From Gammaproteobacteria bacterium (GTDB taxonomy: Bacteria > Pseudomonadota > Gammaproteobacteria > BMS3Bbin11), in contig JAADJE010000084.1 of NCBI GenBank assembly GCA_013150915.1, positions 1 to 64,000 on the forward strand: a stretch of DNA of 64,000 bases, read 5' to 3'. A model generated the notes under the pieces. That model was not told the origin of the DNA. It saw only the letters and a program-made list of their open reading frames with translations, and made no database searches. This document shows, one piece after another, positions 33,271 through 43,023 of the stretch. Both the position numbers and the translations under genes were made by a program. The first letter of the stretch is position 1, and every line of letters begins with the position of its first letter.

Positions 33271-34010
33271 AGATACTGATCGTTCCAGCGGCAGGGCGTG
33301 GGTCGCGTCTGGGTTACGATAAGCCGAAGTTTCTCTATCCATTATGTGGCAAACCCTTGATTGATCATGTGCTGAATTTACACTGTCGTTTTGTTGATGA
33401 GGCCGTGGTTGTGGTGAGTGGTGATGCGTTTGAACTGGCGCAGGAATATTTCAGAAACGCAGAATTGCCCATCAGGCTCGTCGTTCAGGATAAGCCTACC
33501 GGTATGCTGGATGCAATTCTTGAGGCCGGGAAAGCCGTGCGCAAAATCCATCCCGATAGAATATGGATTACATGGTGTGATCAAATCGCCATACAAACTG
33601 AGACCCTGGACCGTATGAAGGGGCTTGAGGAGAAAAGCGATCCGGCCATGATTGTTCCGATAATCCGGAAGACATCACCTTATATTCATTTTGATATGGA
33701 TGATAAAGGACAGATATGTCGTGTCCTGCAACGTCGAGAAGGGGATGAGATGCCGGATGTCGGCAATAATGACATGGGACTATTTTCCCTGTCGCTCACC
33801 GCTTTTCAGCAGCTGGAAAATGATTTTTCATCCTCCCCGGAAATCGGTGGAGCAACCGGAGAGCGTAATTTTCTACCCTTTATTCCCTGGCTTGCCGGGC
33901 GGGAAAGGGTGATGCTAATGAGGGGAACGGACGAAATGGAGACTGTCGGTGTCAACACTCCTGATGATGTATGCCGGCTAGCGCAACAGTTATGTGGTGA
34001 GAATTACTAA
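33267..34010 (+). CDS. Sugar nucleotidyltransferase-like protein
   Basis: IVPAAGRGSRLGYDKPKFLYPLCGKPLIDHV signature; overlaps the HAD gene. Confidence 0.88.
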   Translation: MKILIVPAAGRGSRLGYDKPKFLYPLCGKPLIDHVLNLHCRFVDEAVVVVSGDAFELAQEYFRNAELPIRLVVQDKPTGMLDAILEAGKAVRKIHPDRIWITWCDQIAIQTETLDRMKGLEEKSDPAMIVPIIRKTSPYIHFDMDDKGQICRVLQRREGDEMPDVGNNDMGLFSLSLTAFQQLENDFSSSPEIGGATGERNFLPFIPWLAGRERVMLMRGTDEMETVGVNTPDDVCRLAQQLCGENY

Positions 34011-34044
34011 AAAATTAAAAAGAAACTTTTTGTAGCCCGGCGAC

Positions 34045-36084
34045 TCAACAACCCGTCTGGCCTTTACACGGGGTGCCAAATTCTAACTGACTCATTCTCC
34101 ACAGTCTCCCTTTCCTCGGGACAACGATCTCTATTTTTATCGCATCAAGCTGGACAGGTTCAAACCAGAAAGTCTGGTGCATACCGCCGTAGACCGGGTG
34201 TTTTTTTCGGAACCGGACCCTGTCAAAATGCTGCACCCTCTTGTCTACAATAACTGTCCAGGAGTCCCCTCTTCGACCGAGTATTCTGATTGACCTGGCG
34301 GTCTCGTCGGGAAGGTCTGGATAGATAAAGGGATAAACCAGTGTCACCCGCTGGACGGTACGCAGGGGTTTAAACTCTGCCTGTAACCACATGCCCGCCT
34401 TCTGCTCAGAGCCACTACTCCAGGAACTGCGCACATTACCGTCACCGAGGTTTTCCAGGCCCGACCCCTGAGTGCTGCTGTTTAGCGAATAGGCCCGGCT
34501 GGAAATTCGGGTATCCACATCGCCCTGTTTATGGTGAAAATCCTCGTAGGTATAGAATGGCCCAACATTCCACCTCGAATAGGAGATATTCTGTTCTTTC
34601 ATGTGCCGCTCAAATGCGGTAATGGGTAACCTTGTATCGTAGCCGTGTGTGAGGACATAGCGGGCGTTTGGTGATTTATCGACAACATCCTTGTATGGAA
34701 TCGGCCAGCCGAGAAAGCGCTCATTGTAGGGTGGTGCACATACAATTTTCTCATCCGTTCGAAAGATTATTCGATACCCCAGCCAGAACGAGGCATAACA
34801 ACGGTCAATGCCTTTCTTCTTCAGCGCCTCGATTAAGGGAATGATTCCGGGTGTTTTTGCTATCTCCCCTGCAAACTGTGGTGTACGCCAGGAACGTATT
34901 ACCTCTATAGAGCTTGCTATATTGAACAGCCCCAGGCCCACGGCGACCGTACCCACAACATAGCGTAATTTTCTCCCGGCAATTGAAAAGGCATAGCCAA
35001 ACAAAAAGGGAAAGAAGATTACCGGAACCAGCAGATACCTGTACGACTCCGGACCCGCACGCTCACTGAAGGCAAACAGGACAATGGCAATGAGACTGGA
35101 GCCCAGAAAGAAATCCTGGGTATCAAGATAAGGCCAACGACCCTGTTTAACATGGCGAACAAACCGGATCAGTCTATGAAAAAATACAACAAGGACCAGT
35201 AGCGAATAAGCGACGGCAAAAATATTCCTCAATAGGGGTAATTGCCCCAGGTGGGCGGTAAAATCGGGAAACAGCACCGGGTTGACGCCCATCGCGCCAG
35301 GCAGTACCTGACTGAGAGCTGGGTCCCACAGACGCTGGATCACTTCAAGGATTGGTCGGGTTTTTGAGACGGCTTCCTGTGCGTGGGGGTAGAGCACAAT
35401 AGAAAGAATAAAGGGGACAAGTCCTATCAATGCCCCAAACAGAAAGCTGCCCGTACGCTTCGCAGCATCCACCAGACTTCGACCCAGCAGTATCAAAATA
35501 AAAGCGGGAAGTATGTAGGAAATTGCCAGCATGTGTACGCTAAAGGCCGTCCCGGCTACGATTCCGATAACCAGGAACAGACGGTAAGCTTGAGAGGAAT
35601 TGAAAGACGCGGCCAACAGATAAGAGGTTACCCAGGCAAAGGTAATACTGGTCGCATAATTTGGTGGCACATATCCCGACTGGAGGATCAGGAAGTAGGC
35701 AGAGGGGAAAAGAACCAGGAGAAACGCCGGCCATTGGCTGTCTTTGGGCAGGACCTTTTTAACGAGGAAAAAAAATCCGCCCAGGGAGAGCAGGCCAAGG
35801 AACAAGGTTAGATAGCGGGCACCGACAACGTTTCTGGGCATCCACTCCACCAGGGGCGCCATTAAATAACCCTCTATCGGGAACAGATAGGGTGTTCCAC
35901 TGATCAATAGCGGCCACTCGCCTCGGGCCACCTGCTTGGCGATCAAAACGGTCAGGGCCTCGTCTCCGGTAACAGGCAGGTGGGTGATGCTGGTCCAGAT
36001 AAAGAATACGCGCAGGCCCAGTGCCATCAACAAAACCGCGCCGAAGACGAGAATTACAGATCGCTTTTCAGATAAAAAACGCAT
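34045..36084 (-). CDS. GT-C (GT39/PMT-like) membrane glycosyltransferase with C-terminal discoidin-like domain
   Basis: Many TMs with early LPVTGDEA acidic loop motif; C-term SSGSEQKAGMWLQAEFKPLRTVQRVTLVYP resembles F5/8 type C. Confidence 0.72.
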   Translation of the reverse strand: MRFLSEKRSVILVFGAVLLMALGLRVFFIWTSITHLPVTGDEALTVLIAKQVARGEWPLLISGTPYLFPIEGYLMAPLVEWMPRNVVGARYLTLFLGLLSLGGFFFLVKKVLPKDSQWPAFLLVLFPSAYFLILQSGYVPPNYATSITFAWVTSYLLAASFNSSQAYRLFLVIGIVAGTAFSVHMLAISYILPAFILILLGRSLVDAAKRTGSFLFGALIGLVPFILSIVLYPHAQEAVSKTRPILEVIQRLWDPALSQVLPGAMGVNPVLFPDFTAHLGQLPLLRNIFAVAYSLLVLVVFFHRLIRFVRHVKQGRWPYLDTQDFFLGSSLIAIVLFAFSERAGPESYRYLLVPVIFFPFLFGYAFSIAGRKLRYVVGTVAVGLGLFNIASSIEVIRSWRTPQFAGEIAKTPGIIPLIEALKKKGIDRCYASFWLGYRIIFRTDEKIVCAPPYNERFLGWPIPYKDVVDKSPNARYVLTHGYDTRLPITAFERHMKEQNISYSRWNVGPFYTYEDFHHKQGDVDTRISSRAYSLNSSTQGSGLENLGDGNVRSSWSSGSEQKAGMWLQAEFKPLRTVQRVTLVYPFIYPDLPDETARSIRILGRRGDSWTVIVDKRVQHFDRVRFRKKHPVYGGMHQTFWFEPVQLDAIKIEIVVPRKGRLWRMSQLEFGTPCKGQTGC

Positions 36085-36104
36085 TAAATTGAGGGATCAA
36101 CAGA

Positions 36105-36893
36105 TCAGGGAAGTCTACGGAATCTGAACCTGAGAAAGGTGATCAAGGCAATAAAAAAGTCCGTGGCCTTTATCTTTTTTCCATCTTCTACACTCCTGGG
36201 ATAGTAGTGGATCGGCAGCTCTATGATTTTGATATTGCTCCTGACCAGGAAGGTCGTCAATTCATGATCTGTCTCAAATCCGCTGGTTACGATCTTATAT
36301 GAGCGAATCAACTTACCGGGATAAAGTTTATAGGCCGTTAAGGTATCGGTAATCCACTTACCCAGTAGCATAAAGGCAAAGACCGTAAGCACGCGGTTGG
36401 CAAACCAGTTGACGAACTTCTGATCCCTGTGCTTGCTCTTGATGAGCTTTCCCTCCGGAGAGAACACACACTGGCCTAGCAGGCGGCTACCATAAATGGA
36501 CGTGTGCTCAGGGTCATGGCTCGCCGCCTCAATCATAGGAATGTAGTCGTTTGGCTCATACTCAAGATCCGCGTCCTGCACCAGCACCCAGTCGCCTGTA
36601 GAAACCGATATCCCCCGCTTGACCGCTGAACCCTTTCCACGGTTTTCCGGCTGCAGGTAATAGGACACATTCTTGTGTTGTTTGACTATCTCACCGGTTC
36701 GATCGCTGGAACAGTCGTCAACGACAATCACTTCCTTATTCACTCCGACAGATTCCAGATCCACCCGGCCAATCTTCTCCAACAGCGTTCCAATAGAGGC
36801 TTCTTCATTATAGGCAGGAATGACTATAGAAAGTATTCTCATGGTGTCTTTCTGCTCAGTGATAAGAAAATCCGTCTGACACAACCCCTGCAC
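36105..36893 (-). CDS. Family 2 glycosyltransferase, dolichol-phosphate-mannose-synthase-like (start may be MRILSIVIPAYNEE)
   Basis: IPAYNEEASIGTLL, VDDCSSDRTGE, VQDADLEYEPNDY, ITDTLTAYKLYP. Confidence 0.93.
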   Translation of the reverse strand: MQGLCQTDFLITEQKDTMRILSIVIPAYNEEASIGTLLEKIGRVDLESVGVNKEVIVVDDCSSDRTGEIVKQHKNVSYYLQPENRGKGSAVKRGISVSTGDWVLVQDADLEYEPNDYIPMIEAASHDPEHTSIYGSRLLGQCVFSPEGKLIKSKHRDQKFVNWFANRVLTVFAFMLLGKWITDTLTAYKLYPGKLIRSYKIVTSGFETDHELTTFLVRSNIKIIELPIHYYPRSVEDGKKIKATDFFIALITFLRFRFRRLP

Positions 36894-36999
36894 GTGCTAC
36901 CAGGTAGGTAGACAGCATTCTCCGTAGCCACGAAAAAGTGGAATTATGGAATGCTTCAACACATCATTTCATAGGGCATTAAAATGCATTACAAACACA

Positions 37000-39207
37000 C
37001 TAGAACCTGAGTCCAACTGTCGTAAACACGGACAGTCCTTTCCCAATATAACTGGTATTTTCCGGGGTATCGCGATAGGTCAACGTCGTGCCGACCTGGG
37101 TACGACGGTTCAGATTCATCCTATAAAAGGCTTCAAAATCGATTTCCCTGCCCTCTGGGGCAAGCGAAACACGTGTTCGGCTATTAATAACATTGCGCTG
37201 ACTGTCGAGTGACTGTGGCACAAGGAGATCAGCACTGCCGTTGCTAATACGCAGAGGGCTGGACACAGCGAATCCTGCACGGTCATTATAACGGAACAGG
37301 CTCTTGCCGATTATCCCGGTTCCCCATGAATAGCTTCTTAACGTTGTAAAACTCTGCAGGAATGAGCCTCGCTGCTGCTTTACGCCGGTAAATCCTTCGG
37401 TAAAGCTACCAAACAGGGAAAATTTATCAAATATTCGGTACTGCCCGGTCAGGCCAATTGCAGTGGTGTTGGCATTCGCGACACTGAAGGCGCCACTCGA
37501 CGCGCCACCAAGCAGGTTCCCGTCTTCAAAAAGGTTGTTTACACGTAATGAAACACTCATTTTTTCAGTTGGGGAATAACTGCCCTGCAGCATCACCGCC
37601 TCACTGCTTAGTCTGTTTTGCTTATTATTATTTAGACGATTGGCGCCAAACTGGAACGAAAGTTTTTTACTGGCCTTATAGCCCATGCTGACATTATCGG
37701 AACGATTGCCGAAACCCATATACTGTAAGCCATATGAGCTGGCCCAGATAAAGTTCTCACTTAATGATAAATTCCCGACCTTATCGAACCCGCTTGAAGG
37801 CGTATAGTTATGCTGAAGATTGAATGAAAAACCACTGTTAAAACTTCCCGCCACTTTCATTGAAAGATCGCGGTCCCTTACCTCATCGTAGTTCTCAAGG
37901 AAAGGATCTGAATCCTTCAAAAAAACATAATCTGCCGGGTTAGTCGCCCGTGTGTGTAGAGACATTGAAAGATTATCAGACATGATGACATCTACAGTAC
38001 GTGTCTGACGATCAAACATATTCATAACATTGAACAATGTTGGTGCGCTGTTTTGTACATTTAAGGTCTGGTTCAAATTCATGATATACGGACGGTTGTA
38101 CTTATCAAAAACCAGTGTCTTTTCAAGGTCTTTTTCTGCTTTTTTATTCTCGCTCCAGAAATATGCCAGCCCACCACCAACAGCCAGGGCGGCTATTCCT
38201 ACGCCCAGTCCGCCGCTGGAGCCACTTGAGGATGCTCCAACACCGCCCTGTGCTGCAAGTGCCGCACCGACGTTCAACATGCCGTGCCCGTAGATCGCAT
38301 CAACACCCGGCGCGCCAAGATCCGTAGCACTGTTAAACAGAATTTCCACCACCTGCTGGCTAGTAAGCTCAGGGTTTTGTGCCAGTATCAATGCTGCCGC
38401 ACCGGCCACATGTGGTGTTGCAACGGATGTGCCTGTCCAGGTTACATAGCTCGTATTGCCACGATTACCCGGCGCATAAATACTCAGGCCCGGCGCCACC
38501 ATATAGACAGCTGCAGCACCGCCCGCACGATTTGACATATCAAGAAGGGTGTTATTTTGTCCTGTTCCGCCCACAATGATGCCACCCCCATTAAACTGGC
38601 CATAGACTGAGGGAGGAATATCCGGGTTTGCCTGACTGTCATTTCCAGCTCTAATTATCACGAGCTTCCCGGCTTTTGTGGCATTTATGATTGCGCTATT
38701 CTGAGGCTCGGAAAAAATGGTGCCTGCGGTAAATGTGATTACACGCACATCACTGCGGGCAGCGGCCCGGTTAAATCCTGCTGCCGCGGCATCTGAACCG
38801 GCAAAGCGGTTTGAATCTGTGACACGTATCGGCAGGATTGATGCATCATAAGCGACACCGATAATACCCTGGCCATTAAAATTCGAGGCGATAATTCCCG
38901 CGACAGATGTGCCATGGCCACCACCCGTATCCACATCACCGACATCACCCCCTGCAGCTATTCTCCCAAGCAACTCAACGTGAGTAACATTCACCCCAGA
39001 GTCCAGCGTAGCAATGGTAATCCCACTGCCTGTTGTATTGCTCCAGGCGGGAAACACGTTAACGAAACGGAGACCGTATTGCTTGAGGAATTCCTCCGAA
39101 GCGGGATCAGGTAATGCCTGTGCCAGTGCGCGACCGGATAAAGTAAGCAAACAGGCCATAAAAATTACCCTGGAGGGAGCAGATTTAAACGTCATAGAAC
39201 ACACCAT
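37000..39207 (-). CDS. S8 subtilisin-like serine protease with C-terminal outer-membrane beta-barrel (autotransporter-like)
   Basis: Signal peptide; TLDSG (Asp), GHGTSVAGI (His), GTSVATPHVAGAAA (Ser); terminal strand ending VGLRF. Confidence 0.88.
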   Translation of the reverse strand: MVCSMTFKSAPSRVIFMACLLTLSGRALAQALPDPASEEFLKQYGLRFVNVFPAWSNTTGSGITIATLDSGVNVTHVELLGRIAAGGDVGDVDTGGGHGTSVAGIIASNFNGQGIIGVAYDASILPIRVTDSNRFAGSDAAAAGFNRAAARSDVRVITFTAGTIFSEPQNSAIINATKAGKLVIIRAGNDSQANPDIPPSVYGQFNGGGIIVGGTGQNNTLLDMSNRAGGAAAVYMVAPGLSIYAPGNRGNTSYVTWTGTSVATPHVAGAAALILAQNPELTSQQVVEILFNSATDLGAPGVDAIYGHGMLNVGAALAAQGGVGASSSGSSGGLGVGIAALAVGGGLAYFWSENKKAEKDLEKTLVFDKYNRPYIMNLNQTLNVQNSAPTLFNVMNMFDRQTRTVDVIMSDNLSMSLHTRATNPADYVFLKDSDPFLENYDEVRDRDLSMKVAGSFNSGFSFNLQHNYTPSSGFDKVGNLSLSENFIWASSYGLQYMGFGNRSDNVSMGYKASKKLSFQFGANRLNNNKQNRLSSEAVMLQGSYSPTEKMSVSLRVNNLFEDGNLLGGASSGAFSVANANTTAIGLTGQYRIFDKFSLFGSFTEGFTGVKQQRGSFLQSFTTLRSYSWGTGIIGKSLFRYNDRAGFAVSSPLRISNGSADLLVPQSLDSQRNVINSRTRVSLAPEGREIDFEAFYRMNLNRRTQVGTTLTYRDTPENTSYIGKGLSVFTTVGLRF

Positions 39208-39426
39208 AATTTAGGTTTTGGACTGATATTTTTTATTATGCGAACGTAAAAAAGTGGCTCATTATAAGCACTTTACCCCTTAAACTCCATTACTAATCCA
39301 AACCTTGTTTTGTCGATATACAGCTAACCGGGTCCCGTACACGCTGTTTATACCCACGACTCTAAACTGCCGTATTTTTTATCACGACAGACGTTTGTAT
39401 GGAGACATAAGCCAGCTGGCCCCAAC

Positions 39427-41070
39427 CTATCCATGACGGTACGCTCTGGTACTTTCCACACGGCTGATTTCCTTGCTCACACGCGTCTTGCTCCAGCCAA
39501 GTTCAGCGGCCATGATGTTCGCGCATCGTTTGAGGGTCTCACGGACGGGAATACCGGTACTTCCCAGGCCCGTTCGTCTGTAGACCACATCTGGCAACGT
39601 GACCGCCATCTCTTCGCGAACCGCGTAGATGACCTCCGCAATAATCGTGTCGCGGTCAGTTCCGACGAGGTCTCGTAATCCACTCACATTTTTAGCACTT
39701 TCCAGCACATCACGGCCATGACAGCCATATCGATGGTACAGCCTCGAGTCGTAGACCCGCTCAGTCCCAATGCCTTCTTTCTCTGCACCGTACAAAACAG
39801 GCTCAACATCCGGTCTCGCTGCGCGGACATCCAGCCTGGCCAATACCCTGTCGATCACACCAATAACCACCTGCGGGGCAACCGTATACTTGATGCCCGT
39901 TACTGTAAACAGGCCCCGTGTGCCGGCGCTTGTTTCATGGTCGACAACTCTGGTGTGTTTGAGCAGGCGAGAGGCGGCATCGGTCGCTGGATCTGCACTG
40001 TTTGCCGGCAACAGGCCGACGTGGCAAAAGCCGATATCCTTCCTGCTTATGCCTGCACAGGGATACAGCATATTTATCTCATCAATGACAGCTTCCAGCT
40101 CCGGACGGCTAAGGTTTGTTGAATCATCACCTGGACTAGCCGTCACATACTCTGTGCCTATCAGAGTCCCTCCCTTCCAGGGTACGAAAAAATAGAACCG
40201 CTTACCCCGGTTGATGACGGCATCCCTGTCAATGTGCCGGGTCGCACTGCTCAGCCCCACCGCCATATCGTCGAAGAGCGGGCGTTTGAGAAATACATTA
40301 AATGCCTTGACCCATGCCTGAGGCATATCACCGGGCTGCCGGCTTAAATCCGCATCCAGCGCAGCCGCCCCGGGGCCGGCTGCATTAATAACCATGCGAG
40401 ACCGTACATTAATGGCTTTACCGTCCAGCTTGTCTCGGGCATGAACACCGGTTACTCGATTGCCATCCAGGGTGTAAGCTTCGGCTGTAACATAATTGGC
40501 CGCGACGGCTCCCTGCTGTACAGCAGTATGAATAATGGCGAGCATCAACCGCTCTGTGTCCTCGATAAATCCATCCTGCCACTGGGCTGCGCCGGTTAAC
40601 CCGTCCTGATCGATGCAGGGCGATATGGCCAGACATTGTCGCCGCGAAATAATCCTGCCCGCAGGTATTCGCTTGCCAGTATCGACACCCCTGTTACGGT
40701 CTACGCTGATTAAGTCATTCAGCAGTAGTGCAGCACGCATGATCCATTTACCTTGCATACCATAGCCATAAGTCGGCACTAGAAATCGTTGTGGTCGCAC
40801 TAAATAGGGGGCAATGGTAAGCAATTGCCGTCGGGCACGGATCGACTCCCGCATTCGCACAAGGTTCAGGTGTTGCAAATAGCGGAGGCCGCCGTGAACA
40901 ATTTTCTGACTGTTTGCAGACGTTGCGGACCCAAAATCACCCTGCTCAATCAAGGCTACACTCAGTCCACGCATGGCGGCCTCACGCGCGAGAAATGCAC
41001 CGTATATGCCGCTGCCGACAATCAGTACATCAAAGGTATTCTCAGCAAGCAGCCGGAGGTCACGCTTCAT
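39427..41070 (-). CDS. FAD-dependent glycerol-3-phosphate dehydrogenase/oxidase-like protein
   Basis: DVLIVGSGIYGAFLAREAAMRGLSVALIEQGDFGSATSANSQKIVHGGLRYLQ. Confidence 0.88.
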   Translation of the reverse strand: MKRDLRLLAENTFDVLIVGSGIYGAFLAREAAMRGLSVALIEQGDFGSATSANSQKIVHGGLRYLQHLNLVRMRESIRARRQLLTIAPYLVRPQRFLVPTYGYGMQGKWIMRAALLLNDLISVDRNRGVDTGKRIPAGRIISRRQCLAISPCIDQDGLTGAAQWQDGFIEDTERLMLAIIHTAVQQGAVAANYVTAEAYTLDGNRVTGVHARDKLDGKAINVRSRMVINAAGPGAAALDADLSRQPGDMPQAWVKAFNVFLKRPLFDDMAVGLSSATRHIDRDAVINRGKRFYFFVPWKGGTLIGTEYVTASPGDDSTNLSRPELEAVIDEINMLYPCAGISRKDIGFCHVGLLPANSADPATDAASRLLKHTRVVDHETSAGTRGLFTVTGIKYTVAPQVVIGVIDRVLARLDVRAARPDVEPVLYGAEKEGIGTERVYDSRLYHRYGCHGRDVLESAKNVSGLRDLVGTDRDTIIAEVIYAVREEMAVTLPDVVYRRTGLGSTGIPVRETLKRCANIMAAELGWSKTRVSKEISRVESTRAYRHG

Positions 41071-42223
41071 GCTTATCGGCTTCCAGTTGCCGGTAGACGC
41101 TCAGTAATTTATTCTTGAAGACGCCGTAGGTGTGACGGCCTTCGGCAAGTTCCCGAGCGGCATGTCCCAGTGTTTCGCGCAGGCTGGCATCCTTACACAA
41201 TATAGCCAGTCCAGCTGCAAAGGCTGCCGGTTCACCTGCTACCAGCACTGCGGAGTTTTCGTCCAGAACCTGCGTATGTGAGGGTATATCTGTTGTAATA
41301 ATAGCCTTGCCTGCTCCCATATAGGAGTAGATCTTCATTGGGGTATTGACACCCTTGATACGCGGCGAAATGAGGATGTCCGCTTGCTCAAGGTATAACA
41401 TCAGATCGGCAACGGGTCTCGAACCGAGGAAAATGCACAGTGCCGACACCCCTGCCGTTTCCGCCATGTCTTTATATCGTTCAATGTCCTCATCATTGCC
41501 ACCGATAAACACGACGCGCAGTGCATCACAATCGTCGAGTTCAGCCAACGAATGGATAAGCAGATCGATACCCTGATAATGTTCAAGGTTACCGACATAC
41601 ATCGCCACAACAGTATTGTCGGGGACCCGTTTGTGAATATCGTCAATCGGTTCACCGCTTGGCTGAAGATCCATTGCGACATCTTCCAGAACACACAGGG
41701 GTAGTTCGGGGGCATAATCCTGTACGCGGACGGCCAGTGCATCACAGACAGGCAACACGACATCTGAGCGTCTTATCGCCAGGCGTTCAAAACCGTACAT
41801 CACTGGGGCCACAACACGCAGGAAAGACCACTTTTCGAGGAGCTGGTCAGGCATGGACGAATCCATATCATAGACGATTACCCGTTTACCCCTGGGAATA
41901 AACAATGTGAAAAATATACTTTCCTCGCCGGCGTGCAACACATCATACGACCCTTTCCTGAGCATGTTGAGTGTCTTGAAGAACAACAGTACATCGTATA
42001 GCAGCTTGCCGAAAGAGAACCCTATTGGTATCTTTTTGACGAAAGGCAGGGATCGGGTACGAAAAATTCGCAGCCCTTCAATTGCGACATCATCACCAGG
42101 ATGAAAGGTCAGCATGTCAACCGAATGGCCAGCGCCACACAGAGCCCTGACCAACATACGGGTAGCAATGGGCGTACCACGCTCCTGATAAAAGGGTTGT
42201 GGTACGAGCAGTAAGATCTTCAT
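41060..42223 (-). CDS. Family 4 glycosyltransferase (start chosen at MKILLLVPQPFYQERGTP)
   Basis: GT-B N-term RGTPIATRMLVRALCGAGHSVDMLT; C-term PMKIYSYMGAGKAIITTDIPSH. Confidence 0.9.
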   Translation of the reverse strand: MKILLLVPQPFYQERGTPIATRMLVRALCGAGHSVDMLTFHPGDDVAIEGLRIFRTRSLPFVKKIPIGFSFGKLLYDVLLFFKTLNMLRKGSYDVLHAGEESIFFTLFIPRGKRVIVYDMDSSMPDQLLEKWSFLRVVAPVMYGFERLAIRRSDVVLPVCDALAVRVQDYAPELPLCVLEDVAMDLQPSGEPIDDIHKRVPDNTVVAMYVGNLEHYQGIDLLIHSLAELDDCDALRVVFIGGNDEDIERYKDMAETAGVSALCIFLGSRPVADLMLYLEQADILISPRIKGVNTPMKIYSYMGAGKAIITTDIPSHTQVLDENSAVLVAGEPAAFAAGLAILCKDASLRETLGHAARELAEGRHTYGVFKNKLLSVYRQLEADKHEA

Positions 42224-42233
42224 CGTTGTGGTT

Positions 42234-42956
42234 TCACTGCTTCTGAATAACTCTGTCTGCACGGAGAACGACGGGCGAACCAAACAGGGAGGTAATGCCG
42301 GTGATCAGAAACAACTTTTCTAATACCTGAAGAAACTTTGCACCATTCAATCCACGGTGCAAAAACATAGGTAGCATGAACTGGGAAATATGCGCAGTAA
42401 TTTTGTATCCATGCTTTGCCAGCTCAGCTTTCAATTGACGTTTTGAAAAACTCAAGTAGGTTCGGGTGTTCTTTTCAATACCTTTTTTCAAACCAAACAT
42501 TAGTGGCGTTAGTGCATTTGCACTAAACAAACTCGGGTAATCGAATACCACGGTCTGTCTGGATATACGGCAGGATTCTGCAATTAGTGCAGGCCAATTG
42601 TCGATGTGCGAGATGAGTCGAACGAAAATTACCAGATCGACAGACTGGTCTGCAAACGGTAATTCAAGCATATCGCCTGTCACCTTATGCAGTTCAGCTT
42701 CAGGATGACGTTGGCCAAGCATTTTGTGGCAGCTGGCATCACTCCCGTACTCGATGATGTCACAGCCTGTCTGTTCGAGTACAGGGATCAACTGCCCATG
42801 GCCACCGCCAAGATCGATGACAGTCCCCTTACAATCTCTGCCAAGAACACGCTCTACAGCTGAATTTTGAGTATCCAGAAAATACACGCCAGCCGCCCCG
42901 GAAAAGCGGCTGGCGTAATCATCAGATGCCGTTTCTATATCAGGGGTTTCACGCAT
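42234..42956 (-). CDS. Class I SAM-dependent methyltransferase
   Basis: VIDLGGGHGQLIPVLEQTGCDIIEYG motif I; LPFADQSVDLVIFVRLISHI. Confidence 0.88.
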   Translation of the reverse strand: MRETPDIETASDDYASRFSGAAGVYFLDTQNSAVERVLGRDCKGTVIDLGGGHGQLIPVLEQTGCDIIEYGSDASCHKMLGQRHPEAELHKVTGDMLELPFADQSVDLVIFVRLISHIDNWPALIAESCRISRQTVVFDYPSLFSANALTPLMFGLKKGIEKNTRTYLSFSKRQLKAELAKHGYKITAHISQFMLPMFLHRGLNGAKFLQVLEKLFLITGITSLFGSPVVLRADRVIQKQ

Positions 42957-43023
42957 TCTTGATCATGTCCTTAAATTCCACAGATCTTTACACAATACAT
43001 TATTGTACTACGACAGAAGCGGC

